A stretch of 64,000 bases of DNA from contig JAFEBB010000032.1 in assembly GCA_018266075.1 (NCBI GenBank), positions 1-64,000 on the forward strand, read 5' to 3'. The stretch is from Deltaproteobacteria bacterium (lineage in GTDB: Bacteria; Myxococcota; Myxococcia; Myxococcales; SZAS-1). Positions within the stretch are counted from its first letter, which is position 1, and the number at the start of each line of letters is the position of its first letter. The translations under genes and the position numbers were made by a program. Shown in pieces: positions 1 through 7,882 of the stretch. The notes beneath the pieces are model-generated. The model saw nothing but the letters and a program-made list of their open reading frames with translations, had not been told where the DNA came from and did not search any database.

Positions 1-1
1 C

Positions 2-190
2 AAGCCCGGCGACGTGTGGATCTGCAACGGCGCCCACGGCGAGTCGCACACCGAGCTCGTGGCCAGCCAGAGCGGCGGTCACGTGACGCTCATCGGCTCC
101 AACAACCACCCGGTGAGCAGCAACCAGCAGATCAACTACGACTCCTACTCCGCGTCGATCTCGGGCTCGTTCATCCTCGCGCCCCCCTAG
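2..190 (+). CDS. C-terminal fragment of a protein, possibly CHAP/NlpC-like
   Basis: An open frame enters from the left edge and ends at TAG 188-190, giving the last 62 residues of a larger protein. It contains GDVWICNGAHGESHTELVAS followed by a Gly/Ser/Asn-rich beta-type tail ending in FILAPP. The GDV...HTELV arrangement recalls the segment around the catalytic His of CHAP or NlpC/P60 cysteine peptidases, where GDV leads the strand and H-x-x-x-V follows. The catalytic Cys would lie outside the window, so this is only a suggestion. The gene starts upstream of the window. Confidence 0.6.
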   Translation, partial: KPGDVWICNGAHGESHTELVASQSGGHVTLIGSNNHPVSSNQQINYDSYSASISGSFILAPP

Positions 191-245
191 ATCGAAGGGC
201 AGGACGAAGCGCGAACGCCGCTCGGGCTCCGGCCTGGGCGGCGTT

Positions 246-818
246 TCACTTTGGGTCCCAGCGCACGCGGTAGAGCGCGGCCCGGTTGTCGGGTTCGGCC
301 TCGTGCGGCCAGACCTCGCCCTCCACGCTGCAGAGATCGAACGCGAAGCGGAACACGCCCTCCCAGGCGAGGAACCAGCCGCGGTTGCCGGGCTCGTCGT
401 GGCTGAGGCGGATGGCGCCGTTGGTGGGGCCCTTCTGCTCGTAGGTGAAGACCACGTTCTTGGCCATGGTGGCGCCAATGGTGCCCAGGTGGCCGAAGAG
501 CGTGTGCGGTGATCGCCCGAACATGGCGAGCAGGCTCTGCAGCATGGGCACCAGCATCGGGCCGGCGGTGTCGCGGGTGGTGCCGTAGTTCATCTCGCGC
601 GCGGCCTCATCGCCCCGGAGCTGCGCCACCAGCGCGGTGAGCTCGTCGCTCACCTGGGCGTTGATCTTGGCCAGCGAGAGCGGCGGCCGCTCCAGCGCCG
701 CGCGGAGCTCGGGCGAGGCCTTCTCGGTGACTGCCTCGAGCAGGCCCATGCGCTCGAGCTGCTTCTTGTGGCCGCGGATCACCAGCCCGGAGAACTGTCG
801 CGGTGGGGGAGCGGTCAT
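246..818 (-). CDS. Probable DUF2378/TIGR02265-type myxobacterial protein
   Basis: 190-residue soluble protein beginning MTAPPPRQFSGLVIRGHKKQ. ATG 818 is preceded by GAGG; the frame is open further upstream but without a better start. Opening with F-S-G-L-V-I-R-G and ending with a Y-R-V-R-W-like strand resembles the paralogous DUF2378 (TIGR02265) proteins that are abundant in myxobacteria, whose function is unknown. The middle (MLVPMLQSLLAMFGRSPHTL, then TIGATMAKN) matches the helical core and beta-rich C-terminal half of that family only loosely. No signal peptide or membrane segment. The next gene on this strand upstream is the alpha/beta hydrolase ending at 997. Family assignment is tentative; that it is a gene is fairly sure from codon bias. 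Confidence 0.6.
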   Translation of the reverse strand: MTAPPPRQFSGLVIRGHKKQLERMGLLEAVTEKASPELRAALERPPLSLAKINAQVSDELTALVAQLRGDEAAREMNYGTTRDTAGPMLVPMLQSLLAMFGRSPHTLFGHLGTIGATMAKNVVFTYEQKGPTNGAIRLSHDEPGNRGWFLAWEGVFRFAFDLCSVEGEVWPHEAEPDNRAALYRVRWDPK

Positions 819-996
819 GGTGGCCTCGCGCGCAGCGTGCCCCAACGCCGCGCCAGGTTCCATTCGAGAAGCTGGAGGGCCCCCGCTCGGGCGTATTGCC
901 GAGCGGGGATGCGATGAGCGCGGAAGCCTGCTGGTGCTCGACCCCTTCGCCGACGAATGCGCCGAGATCGACGCGCGCCGCCTCGACGCCTTCGTT

Positions 997-1791
997 TCAG
1001 CGCGGCAGCTTCTCCAGCCACGCGCGCACGGCCGCGTTCCAGGCCTCGGGCTGCTCCATGGGTGAGAGGTGTCCAGCGTTCTGCAGCTCCACGAACGTCG
1101 CCGAGGGCGCCGCGCGCGACATGGCCTCGGACTCGTCGCGCGAGATGATCGCGTCCTGCGCGCCGTGAATCACCAGCACCGGGCAGGGGCAGCGCGCCAG
1201 CCAGGCGAGGCTGTCGAGCCGCGCGGCCATGCCCCGGCTCGCAGCCGCCGAGCCCACCGGCGAGCCCGCGCGGATCATCCCCAGGACTTCGGCTCGAAGC
1301 GCCTCGCTCGCCTGCGGCCCGAGCAGCTTGGGAAAGAGGCTTTCCTCGAGCTCCACCATCCCGCGCTTCATGAGCGACTGGGCCATGCGCTCGCGGTTTT
1401 GGCGGGCAGCGTCGGTGTCGGCGGCGGCGCGGGTGTTGGTGAGGATGAGCCCGCGCACCATCTTCGGGTAGCGACGCGCCAGCGCCAGCGCGACGTAGCC
1501 GCCCATCGAGCAACCGCCGACGACCGCGCGCGGGATGCGCAGCGTCTCCAGCAGCACCGCGACCGAATCGCCCATCCGATCCATCGGCGAGGCGCTCGGC
1601 GACACCGGCTCGCTCTCGCCCACGCCCGGCAGGTCCGGCGCGATGACCCGGTGGCGTTTGGAAAGTTCCGTTGTCTGTGCACGCCACATGTCGCTGGTCG
1701 TACCAAAAGCATGCAAGAGGGCGAGCGGTTCGCCGGCGCCAGCGTCGAGGAAGGACAGGCGTCGCCCATTCACGATCTGCAGCTCGCCCAC
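997..1791 (-). CDS. Alpha/beta hydrolase
   Basis: 264 residues from GTG 1791 (start chosen because homology begins at GELQIVNGRRLSF; the frame stays open upstream into the divergent gene). A typical alpha/beta hydrolase fold: oxyanion-region LLHAFGTTSDMW near residue 25, the second conserved block VIAPDLPGVGES near 50, nucleophile elbow GGCSMGGYVAL (Ser of GCSMGG), acid in HGAQDAIIS, and the catalytic His in NAGHLSPMEQP. The closest general type is the 3-oxoadipate enol-lactonase/haloperoxidase-like group; the substrate cannot be read from sequence. Cytoplasmic. Divergent from the gene at 1883, with 91 bases between the starts. Confidence 0.85.
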   Translation of the reverse strand: MGELQIVNGRRLSFLDAGAGEPLALLHAFGTTSDMWRAQTTELSKRHRVIAPDLPGVGESEPVSPSASPMDRMGDSVAVLLETLRIPRAVVGGCSMGGYVALALARRYPKMVRGLILTNTRAAADTDAARQNRERMAQSLMKRGMVELEESLFPKLLGPQASEALRAEVLGMIRAGSPVGSAAASRGMAARLDSLAWLARCPCPVLVIHGAQDAIISRDESEAMSRAAPSATFVELQNAGHLSPMEQPEAWNAAVRAWLEKLPR

Positions 1792-1882
1792 GGTGCCCTC
1801 GGATTCCAAACTTCGATTCCGCCGCGGAACATATATCCTGGGGCTTCGCTGCGTTTGATTGGTGTGCTTTGAGGTTTTGTCC

Positions 1883-3073
1883 GTGAACGACGCGCGCCCG
1901 CCGTCAGGCTTTGAGGCCGCCATCCAGGCTGTGCTGGAGCGCGTGCTCGATCCGACGATCGCTCAACGACTGGAACGCGTGTACGTGGCCGCGGACAAGT
2001 GCGTGGGCGGACTGCGAACCATCGACCTCTCCGTGCTCGAGCGCGAGGACGAAGAGAGCGGCCCCGACCTCGGGCTCTGGGAGCAGGTGGCGCCGGCGGT
2101 GGGGCAGACGCTGGGCTTCGTGTCTGCGCTCATCCAGACCATCCAGGCCGACTTCCCCGAGACCGGCGGCGGCGGCGAAGACGGCCTCGACATCAGCCTC
2201 GATGACGAGTCGGAGATCGATCCCGCCGAGAAGGCCAAGACCGAGGAGAGCGCCTTCGCCGTGCGTGCCGCGGGCAAGCTCCTGCAGCAGCAGGTGGCCG
2301 CGCTCGGCACCGGCGTGCGAAACCCCGAGGTGGTGGCCTCGCGCTGGGGGCTCTTGAACCTGTTGCAGTCGGCGATCGGGCGCTTCTACGGCGTCATCGG
2401 CGACATGGTGTACGCGAGCGCCGTGGCCTTCGGCGAGGTGAAGCGCAGCGAGATCGTGCCGTACCACGGCGATCTCTTGAAGGAGTCGCTGACGTTGCGG
2501 CGCGCCGCCGTCGACCTGAGTCGGGTGAGCGGGCTCTATCTCGAGCGGCTGAAGGCGGCGGTGTCGTCGGAGATGCCGCCGCTCCTGCTCCAGCTCGAGC
2601 GCGACCTGGCGAGCTTCTCCAAGACCACCGCGTACAAGTCGCTCTGGGCCGCCGACAAGCAGAAGTTCCTCGGCCACCGGGCCAAGCTGCGCGCGGTGGC
2701 GGCCAGCCCCGGCGACGCGGAGGCGGTACGCGGCGTGGTGAGCGAGTTCGCCGCGTTCGCACACGAGCTCATCTCCGTGAACAGCCGCGTCATCCTGCGC
2801 GACCACGATCGCGAGGTGGCCGCGAGCTGCGCGGCGCTGCTGGAGCAGGCGGAGCAGGCCCGCTGCGCGCACCCCGACGAGGCCGCGCTGCTCGTGGCCC
2901 AGGTGCTCCGCGATGCCTGGAGCCTCTACGGCCGCGACGCCGAGCTCGACGTGTACCTGCGCCAGGTGAAGAAGCGCGGCGCGGTGTCGTTCACGCCGGA
3001 GCTCCTGGCCGCGGAGATCCAGCAGGTCTCGGCGCTGGTGGCGCGCGTGCCCCAGGCCCTGTTCTCGATGTAG
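1883..3073 (+). CDS. Hypothetical helical protein
   Basis: 396 residues from GTG 1883, chosen over an upstream TTG at 1859 because GAGG sits at 1871-1874 with good spacing. I do not recognise the family. The protein is soluble, almost entirely helical by composition, with an acidic stretch around residues 95-125 (GGGGEDGLDISLDDESEIDP). No signal peptide, membrane segment or catalytic motif is visible. Long Leu/Ala-rich helices (for example KLLQQQVAALG and PPLLLQLERDLASFSK) suggest a bundle or coiled-coil scaffold. It ends 60 bases before the YXWGXW protein and shares its strand. Confidence 0.75.
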   Translation: MNDARPPSGFEAAIQAVLERVLDPTIAQRLERVYVAADKCVGGLRTIDLSVLEREDEESGPDLGLWEQVAPAVGQTLGFVSALIQTIQADFPETGGGGEDGLDISLDDESEIDPAEKAKTEESAFAVRAAGKLLQQQVAALGTGVRNPEVVASRWGLLNLLQSAIGRFYGVIGDMVYASAVAFGEVKRSEIVPYHGDLLKESLTLRRAAVDLSRVSGLYLERLKAAVSSEMPPLLLQLERDLASFSKTTAYKSLWAADKQKFLGHRAKLRAVAASPGDAEAVRGVVSEFAAFAHELISVNSRVILRDHDREVAASCAALLEQAEQARCAHPDEAALLVAQVLRDAWSLYGRDAELDVYLRQVKKRGAVSFTPELLAAEIQQVSALVARVPQALFSM

Positions 3074-3133
3074 CCAGCCGTGGCATTTCGTCGCCGAGAT
3101 ATGCGTCCAACGCCCAACACCCCGGAGCTCACC

Positions 3134-3733
3134 ATGATGAGCGTGATCACCTTGGCGCTGCTGCTCAGTGTCCCGGCCGTGGCCCGCGCCGACTGGCACG
3201 AGGGCAAGGGCCACGAGGGCCACCACCACGACGTCGGTGGCGTGCACGGCGCCCAGCCGCCGCCGCCGCGCTACGAGGCACCTTCGCCGCGGCACCACTG
3301 GGTTCCCGGCTACTGGGCCTGGCGCAACGGCGCGCACGTCTGGGTCGACGGCACCTGGGTGCTCCCGCCCGAGGGCTACGTCTGGGAGCCCGCGCGCTGG
3401 GAGAACGTGGATGGCGAGTGGGTGTTCTTCGAGGGCCACTGGCGGCCGGTCGATCAGCCCGACGCGACGGTGGTGTACCAGCCGCCCGCACCGCCCGTGA
3501 ACGAGGTGGTCGTCGAGGCCGCGCCGCCTCCGCCGGTGGAGGAAGTGCAGCCGCCCATGCCGTTCGCGAACGCGTACTTCGTGCCCGGCCACTGGTGGTG
3601 GAACGGCTACCGCTACGCGTGGATCGCCGGGCGCTGGACCGCGCGCCCTGCGGGCTACGTGTGGGAGGCCGCGCGCTGGGAGCACCGCCCGGACGGCCGG
3701 TGGGGCTGGCGTCCAGGTTACTGGCGCCGCTAG
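3134..3733 (+). CDS. Secreted YXWGXW/WXXGXW-repeat protein
   Basis: 199 residues from ATG 3134 with GGAG at 3124-3127. An N-terminal signal peptide (MMSVITLALLLSVPAVARA) is followed by a His-rich segment (KGHEGHHHDVGG) and two blocks of aromatic repeats: HHWVPGYWAWRNGAHVW...DGTWV...GYVWEPARW...EGHW, then YFVPGHWWWNGYRYAWIAGRW...GYVWEAARWEH...WRPGYW. These are the short W-x-x-G-x-W/Y-x-W-G-x-W repeats of a family of periplasmic or surface proteins of unknown role, common in proteobacteria. A Pro/Val-rich hinge (about residues 120-150) separates the blocks. Exported; a structural or envelope role is only a guess. Confidence 0.85.
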   Translation: MMSVITLALLLSVPAVARADWHEGKGHEGHHHDVGGVHGAQPPPPRYEAPSPRHHWVPGYWAWRNGAHVWVDGTWVLPPEGYVWEPARWENVDGEWVFFEGHWRPVDQPDATVVYQPPAPPVNEVVVEAAPPPPVEEVQPPMPFANAYFVPGHWWWNGYRYAWIAGRWTARPAGYVWEAARWEHRPDGRWGWRPGYWRR

Positions 3734-3863
3734 TTAGCAGCTCGGATGACCCCCGCGCGGGCGGGTTCGATCCGCGCGGCGCACCGCGTATGATCTCCGA
3801 CAGTCGCGCCGCTCGGGCGCGGGTCGGGCCGGTTGCGTGGGGACGCTCCCCGGGGAGTTCATC

Positions 3864-5204
3864 GTGAAGACCATCGTTCGCGTCGCGCTGGTGTGCGCGG
3901 CTTTCACATTCGTGCTGGGCTGCGGCAGCAACAAGACCGCGGGCAGCGGCAGCAGCGGAACCACGCACGGCACGGGCGCCACAGGTGCGTCCGGAGCGAG
4001 CACCGCCGCAGCGGCTGGCTCCAGCGGATCCACCGAGGGCAGCACCAGCGCTGCGAGCACCTCGGGCAGCACCGCCGGCTCGACCTCCACGGCGGCGAGC
4101 ACGGGCAGCACCGCCGGCTCGACTTCCACGGCAGCGAGCACGGGCAGCAGCGCCGCGAGCACCGGATCGACCTCGACGACGGGCTCGACGTCCGCCGCCA
4201 GCACGGGCAGCACCGCTGCGAGCACCTCCGGCACGGGCTCGACCGCGGCCGCGAGCACGGGGAGCACCGGCGCTGCGACGACCACCGGCAGCACGGGCAG
4301 CACCGGGACCACGGGCGGCTGCCCGACGCCTGGCACGGACCGCTTCTACGTCGACGCGTCCGCGAGCCCCACCGGCAACGGCTCGCAGCAGTGCCCGTTC
4401 ACCACCATCACCGAGGGCCTCGCCGCAGCCACGGCGAGCCCGGCCAGCGCGGTCACGGTGCAGGTCGAGCCTGGCACCTACGACGCCAACCTCGGCGAGG
4501 TCTTCCCGCTGGTGGTGCCAGCCAAGGTCAAGGTCACCGGCGACACGCCCGCGGCCAGCTCGCGAAACGCGTTCGTCATCGACGGCTCGGGTTCGCTGAG
4601 CGCCAGCAGCGTGGGGCTCACCGTGGGCGTCGTGCTCATGGGCGAGATCGACTACATGCTCATCGAGGACAGCAACCCGGTCGGCAACGATCCCGACGCG
4701 ATCGTCTACGCCGCCAGCGGCACGCCGCACCTCTCGCTGGTCTCGGTGGACGGCACGAACGTGACCACCGCGGCCATGCTCATCACCTCGGTGGCGGGCT
4801 CGCAGGGGGCCACGGTCACCCTCGACAATCAGGGCGAGTTCAAGAGCTCCGACGCCGACGGCATCTTGATCGAGCCGGGCACCGGCACGCCGCCCACGGT
4901 GACGATCACGGGCGCGCTGGTGCACGACAACGCCAACGACGGCGTCCACATCACGGCCAGCAACGGCAGCGCGCCCACCGTGAACCTCAACGGCACCAGC
5001 GCGGACAACTTCTTCTTCTGCAACGGCGACTACGGCGTGGACAGCGCCGTGTCCGTCGACGCCCGCGGCAACTCCTGGGACCACGACGCCAACGCGCTCA
5101 CCGACGGCTCGGGCGGCAACGGCCCGCCCGCCGACGTGAACGACTTCGCGGTGGTCAACACGGCCAACGCGGTGGCGCCGAGCGCCAACGCCTGCAACCA
5201 GTAG
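3864..5204 (+). CDS. Lipoprotein with Ser/Thr-rich linker and DUF1565-like beta-helix domain
   Basis: 446 residues from GTG 3864 with GGGGAG six bases upstream. The signal peptide ends in lipobox VLGC (Cys20). Residues about 22-155 are low-complexity Gly/Ser/Thr/Ala repeats (units like STAASTGSTAG). The remainder begins DRFYVDASASPTGNGSQQCP and continues FTTITEGL...VQVEPGTYDANLGEVFPL, the opening signature of DUF1565 right-handed parallel beta-helix domains (pectate-lyase-like fold). Likely a surface lipoprotein whose linker lifts the beta-helix away from the membrane. No catalytic residues are identified, so binding or enzymatic function is open. It abuts, tail to tail, the DUF4920 gene at 5205. 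Confidence 0.87.
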   Translation: MKTIVRVALVCAAFTFVLGCGSNKTAGSGSSGTTHGTGATGASGASTAAAAGSSGSTEGSTSAASTSGSTAGSTSTAASTGSTAGSTSTAASTGSSAASTGSTSTTGSTSAASTGSTAASTSGTGSTAAASTGSTGAATTTGSTGSTGTTGGCPTPGTDRFYVDASASPTGNGSQQCPFTTITEGLAAATASPASAVTVQVEPGTYDANLGEVFPLVVPAKVKVTGDTPAASSRNAFVIDGSGSLSASSVGLTVGVVLMGEIDYMLIEDSNPVGNDPDAIVYAASGTPHLSLVSVDGTNVTTAAMLITSVAGSQGATVTLDNQGEFKSSDADGILIEPGTGTPPTVTITGALVHDNANDGVHITASNGSAPTVNLNGTSADNFFFCNGDYGVDSAVSVDARGNSWDHDANALTDGSGGNGPPADVNDFAVVNTANAVAPSANACNQ

Positions 5205-5717
5205 CTATCGGCGCAACTCGACGCCGCTGGCCACGAGCTGGACCTCGCGGGGCTTGCCATCGGCGCCGCGGGGCACGGTGGCGCCCTCGCTCTCGTAGTG
5301 CGCCGCCTGCTCCGCAGACAGCTCCGCCACCTTCACCACGCCCTGCACGCGCGCGTGCGAGCCCGCGGAGTCGGTGGGCACGAAGAAGGCGTAGTCCTTG
5401 AAGGTCACGCGCACGCCGGCGCCCTTGGCGGTCGACGCGGTGGCCAGCTCCATCCAGCAGCCTCGGCGGGTGCAGGCGCGGCGGACGTCGCCCTCGATGA
5501 CCAGCGTCTTGCCGTCGAAGCCCTGGGGCTTGGCGAGCACGTCGGCGATCTTCACGGCCGCGCCGGCGGGGACCTTGTCGCCGCGGAGCACCACGCCGTC
5601 CTTGGCGGGCGCGGGCGCGGCGGCGTTCGCAGGCGGCTCGGGGTGGTCGCAGACCTCGCCATGGGCAAAGGCGTTCGGCGCGGCGAGCAGGGTCAGGGCA
5701 ACGAGCAGGCGCTTCAT
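5205..5717 (-). CDS. Secreted DUF4920-like protein
   Basis: 170 residues with a clear signal peptide (MKRLLVALTLLAAPNAFA). The mature part contains a Pro/Ala-rich spacer, then KIADVLAKPQGFDGKTLVIEGDVRRACTRRGCWMELA, which carries the C-x(3-4)-C-W-M-E-L motif and OB-fold-like beta pattern typical of DUF4920 proteins, followed by VRVTFKDYAFFVPTDSAG. Family function is unknown; the paired Cys near the centre suggest metal binding or a disulfide in the periplasm. The start ATG at 5717 is supported by the signal peptide. Stops of this gene and the convergent lipoprotein gene are directly adjacent. Confidence 0.8.
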   Translation of the reverse strand: MKRLLVALTLLAAPNAFAHGEVCDHPEPPANAAAPAPAKDGVVLRGDKVPAGAAVKIADVLAKPQGFDGKTLVIEGDVRRACTRRGCWMELATASTAKGAGVRVTFKDYAFFVPTDSAGSHARVQGVVKVAELSAEQAAHYESEGATVPRGADGKPREVQLVASGVELRR

Positions 5718-5765
5718 GGGCAGACCTCGGTGAGGCCCGCCTTCTACCCCAATCCGCGGCCGCGC

Positions 5766-6902
5766 TCACTCTGGCGGGGAGAGCGCGGGGAGCACCTGCG
5801 GCGACGGCGGGAGCTCCTCGGCGTCGCAGTCGTCCGGGGCGCGCTCGGGCGCAGCGAGAAGCTGGAGCCCGTGCGGCGTGCGGCCGACCAGGAAGAGGAA
5901 GCTGCGATCGCTGTCGTCATCGCCGCTCTGGCTGACCTCGATGAGCTCGCGGTCGCCCTCGCACGCGTGGCGCACGGCCTCGGTGGAGCCGCCGTCCTCG
6001 CGCGCCTGCGCGAGCGCGCGGTGGGCCTCGAGCAGCTCGCGGCGGGCGCCCGGCGCCACCACCTCCTTCGCGAGCGACCAGTCCGCGCCGGCCCAGGCAT
6101 CGACCAGCCCCTCCGCGTCGACCGCCTCGGGCGGCTCGGGCAGGAGCTTGTCGCCGGCGACGCGGAAGGTCTCGACGTGAACGCGCGACAGGGAGACGGG
6201 GTCGAGGTCGTCGTGGCCGATGTACGCGAAGGCGATGCCCGAACGACTCACTGCCAGCCGGTAGACCTCTTCGTCGCAGCGGTAGTCGCCGGCGCTGCGG
6301 TGGTCGATGACGATGGGCGCCTCCGGATCCGCGCTTGGCCGCATCACCTCGAGGTGCACCTCGTTCCAGCACGAGGTCTCCCAGGGCACGCCCCAGGCCA
6401 CGGCCGCGAACCAGTTGCCGCGCGCGTCGGAGGGCGAGACGCGGAGCAGCTGGCTCTCACGTGCGTCATGCGCGTCGCCGTGCGCGGGTGACTCGCTGGC
6501 CAACACCTCGTGCCAGGCCACGCCGCGGCGCTCGTAGAGGTAGACGGCGTCGTCGGAGTGCGCGCCCGCAGTCAGGCCTACGTCGACCGCGCGGAGCTCG
6601 GCATGCCCGGGGACCTCGTCCGCGCGGACCTCCACGAAGCCGCCCTCGCCGAGCAGCATCGAGACATCGGATTCGAGCGCAAGCCGGGCATTCGCGAGAT
6701 CGGTGCGGCCATCGCCGAGCGCTTCCGCGCCCAGGTCGCGCAGCGCGTGCCGGAGCCGGTCGAAGGCCTCGCTGCCCTGGGGCGTGAAGGCGGCGTCGCG
6801 ATCGTCGGCGGTGAGCGTGCGCAGCTCCGAAGCGGCCCGGTGGGCGCGCTCGAGCGCACCGGACGGCGAAGCGAGCAGGGTGAGGGCAAGGAGGGTGTGC
6901 AT
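5766..6902 (-). CDS. Hypothetical secreted protein
   Basis: 378 residues from ATG 6902, chosen because MHTLLALTLLASPSGA forms a short signal peptide; the open frame continues upstream without coding character. I do not recognise the family. The mature protein has an N-terminal helical segment (LRTLTADDRDAAFTPQGSEA) and a long mixed region rich in acidic residues with scattered Cys (for example ETSCWNEVHL and YRCDEEVYRL). It looks like a periplasmic protein specific to this lineage. Head-to-head with the HAD phosphatase gene at 7040; the 137 bases between hold the candidate promoter for that gene. Confidence 0.7.
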   Translation of the reverse strand: MHTLLALTLLASPSGALERAHRAASELRTLTADDRDAAFTPQGSEAFDRLRHALRDLGAEALGDGRTDLANARLALESDVSMLLGEGGFVEVRADEVPGHAELRAVDVGLTAGAHSDDAVYLYERRGVAWHEVLASESPAHGDAHDARESQLLRVSPSDARGNWFAAVAWGVPWETSCWNEVHLEVMRPSADPEAPIVIDHRSAGDYRCDEEVYRLAVSRSGIAFAYIGHDDLDPVSLSRVHVETFRVAGDKLLPEPPEAVDAEGLVDAWAGADWSLAKEVVAPGARRELLEAHRALAQAREDGGSTEAVRHACEGDRELIEVSQSGDDDSDRSFLFLVGRTPHGLQLLAAPERAPDDCDAEELPPSPQVLPALSPPE

Positions 6903-7001
6903 GGCCCCGACCTTTGCAATCTCGCGACCGCGCGCAGGTCCAGCATTCACGCGGGATTGCGCGCGTTGCCCTTGCGTCCACGCAGACGCGCTGAGGTCGT
7001 C

Positions 7002-7030
7002 CGGACACGGCTGGCGACTTGCTCTAGAGT
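7002..7030 (+). promoter_or_regulatory. Candidate sigma-70 promoter for the HAD phosphatase gene
   Basis: CGGACA (7002-7007, 4/6 to TTGACA), 17-base spacer, TAGAGT (7025-7030, 4/6 to TATAAT). Transcription would begin around 7037, about three bases before ATG 7040, giving an essentially leaderless message; no Shine-Dalgarno sequence precedes that ATG. Confidence 0.35.
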
Positions 7031-7039
7031 GCGCGCGCC

Positions 7040-7846
7040 ATGGCTTCGTTCGCTGATCTCTCGCCGCAGAAGCTCGCGCGGGTGCGCGCATTCCTCACCG
7101 ACTTCGACGGCACCCTCACCACCTCCGGGGAGCTGCGCGCGGAGACGCTGGGCGCGCTGGAGGAGCTGCGCGACTCGGGCATGCCCTGCGTGATCGTCAC
7201 CGGCAGGCCGGCGGGCTGGGGCGAGATGATGGCGCGGACGTTCCCCGTGCACGGCGTCATCAGCGAGAACGGCGGGCTCTGGCACCGACGAAAGCCGGAG
7301 AGCGGCCGCATCGAGAAGGTCTTCATCGAGAAGCCGAGCGAGCGCGGCCCGAACCGCAAGCGCCTGGAGCGCGCGGTGGCCGAGGTGCTGCGCGAGGTCC
7401 CCGGCGCGCGGATGTCGACCGACAGCCCGTACACCGAGGTGGATCTCGCCATCGACTACAACGAGGACGTGCAGCTCGGTCAGGCCGCTGCGGCGCAGAT
7501 CGAGCGCGCGTGTCGCAAGCGCGGGCTGCGCGCGGTGCGCTCGAGCGTGCACGTGAACGTGTGGGTGGGCCGCTTCGACAAGCTGCACACCGCGCGGCGC
7601 TACCTCGCCAACGAGCTCGACATCGACGCGCGCACGGCCGCCGCGAGCTGCCTCTACCTCGGCGACTCGCTCAACGACGCGCCGCTCTTCAAGGGCTTCT
7701 CGCTCTCGGTGGGCGTGGGCAACGTGCGCGACGTCTGGGAGCGGCTCGCGCACAAGCCGCGCTACGTGACGCAAGAACGCGAAGGGCAGGGCGCGCTTCG
7801 CGTGATGCGCGCGCTCGCCCGGGCCCGCGCGCGAAAGTCGGCCTAG
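7040..7846 (+). CDS. HAD-superfamily (type IIB) phosphatase
   Basis: 268 residues. Motif I is FLTDFDGTLTTSG (nucleophile Asp and second Asp of DxDGT); motif II is VIVTGRPAGWGEMM; Lys and motif III/IV region includes CLYLGDSLNDAPLFKGF, with the GDSLND acidic pair that binds Mg2+. The large cap between motif II and the Lys region is the alpha/beta cap of Cof-type (IIB) enzymes, which dephosphorylate sugar phosphates, mannosyl-3-phosphoglycerate or trehalose phosphate. The substrate cannot be assigned. Cytosolic. It is followed after 36 bases by the RlmI-type methyltransferase gene. No Shine-Dalgarno sequence is evident before ATG 7040. Confidence 0.88.
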   Translation: MASFADLSPQKLARVRAFLTDFDGTLTTSGELRAETLGALEELRDSGMPCVIVTGRPAGWGEMMARTFPVHGVISENGGLWHRRKPESGRIEKVFIEKPSERGPNRKRLERAVAEVLREVPGARMSTDSPYTEVDLAIDYNEDVQLGQAAAAQIERACRKRGLRAVRSSVHVNVWVGRFDKLHTARRYLANELDIDARTAAASCLYLGDSLNDAPLFKGFSLSVGVGNVRDVWERLAHKPRYVTQEREGQGALRVMRALARARARKSA

Positions 7847-7853
7847 TCCGCCA

Positions 7854-7881
7854 GGAACCCGGAACCAGGAACCAGGAACGA
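7854..7881 (+). repeat. Four tandem GGAACC-type heptamers at the rlmI ribosome binding site
   Basis: Four head-to-tail copies of a seven-base unit: GGAACCC, GGAACCA, GGAACCA, GGAACGA. The last copy supplies the AGGAA that would serve as Shine-Dalgarno for ATG 7883. Confidence 0.8.
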
Positions 7882-7882
7882 A

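Noticed and set aside
1904-3685. Long minus-strand frame opposite 1883-3685
   Set aside because: It mirrors the plus-strand hypothetical and YXWGXW genes, is rich in Arg/His/Leu with no recognisable domain.
3764-3800. GGTTCGATCC sequence resembling a tRNA T-loop
   Set aside because: No acceptor, D or anticodon stems can be paired around it; it is GC-rich intergenic DNA.
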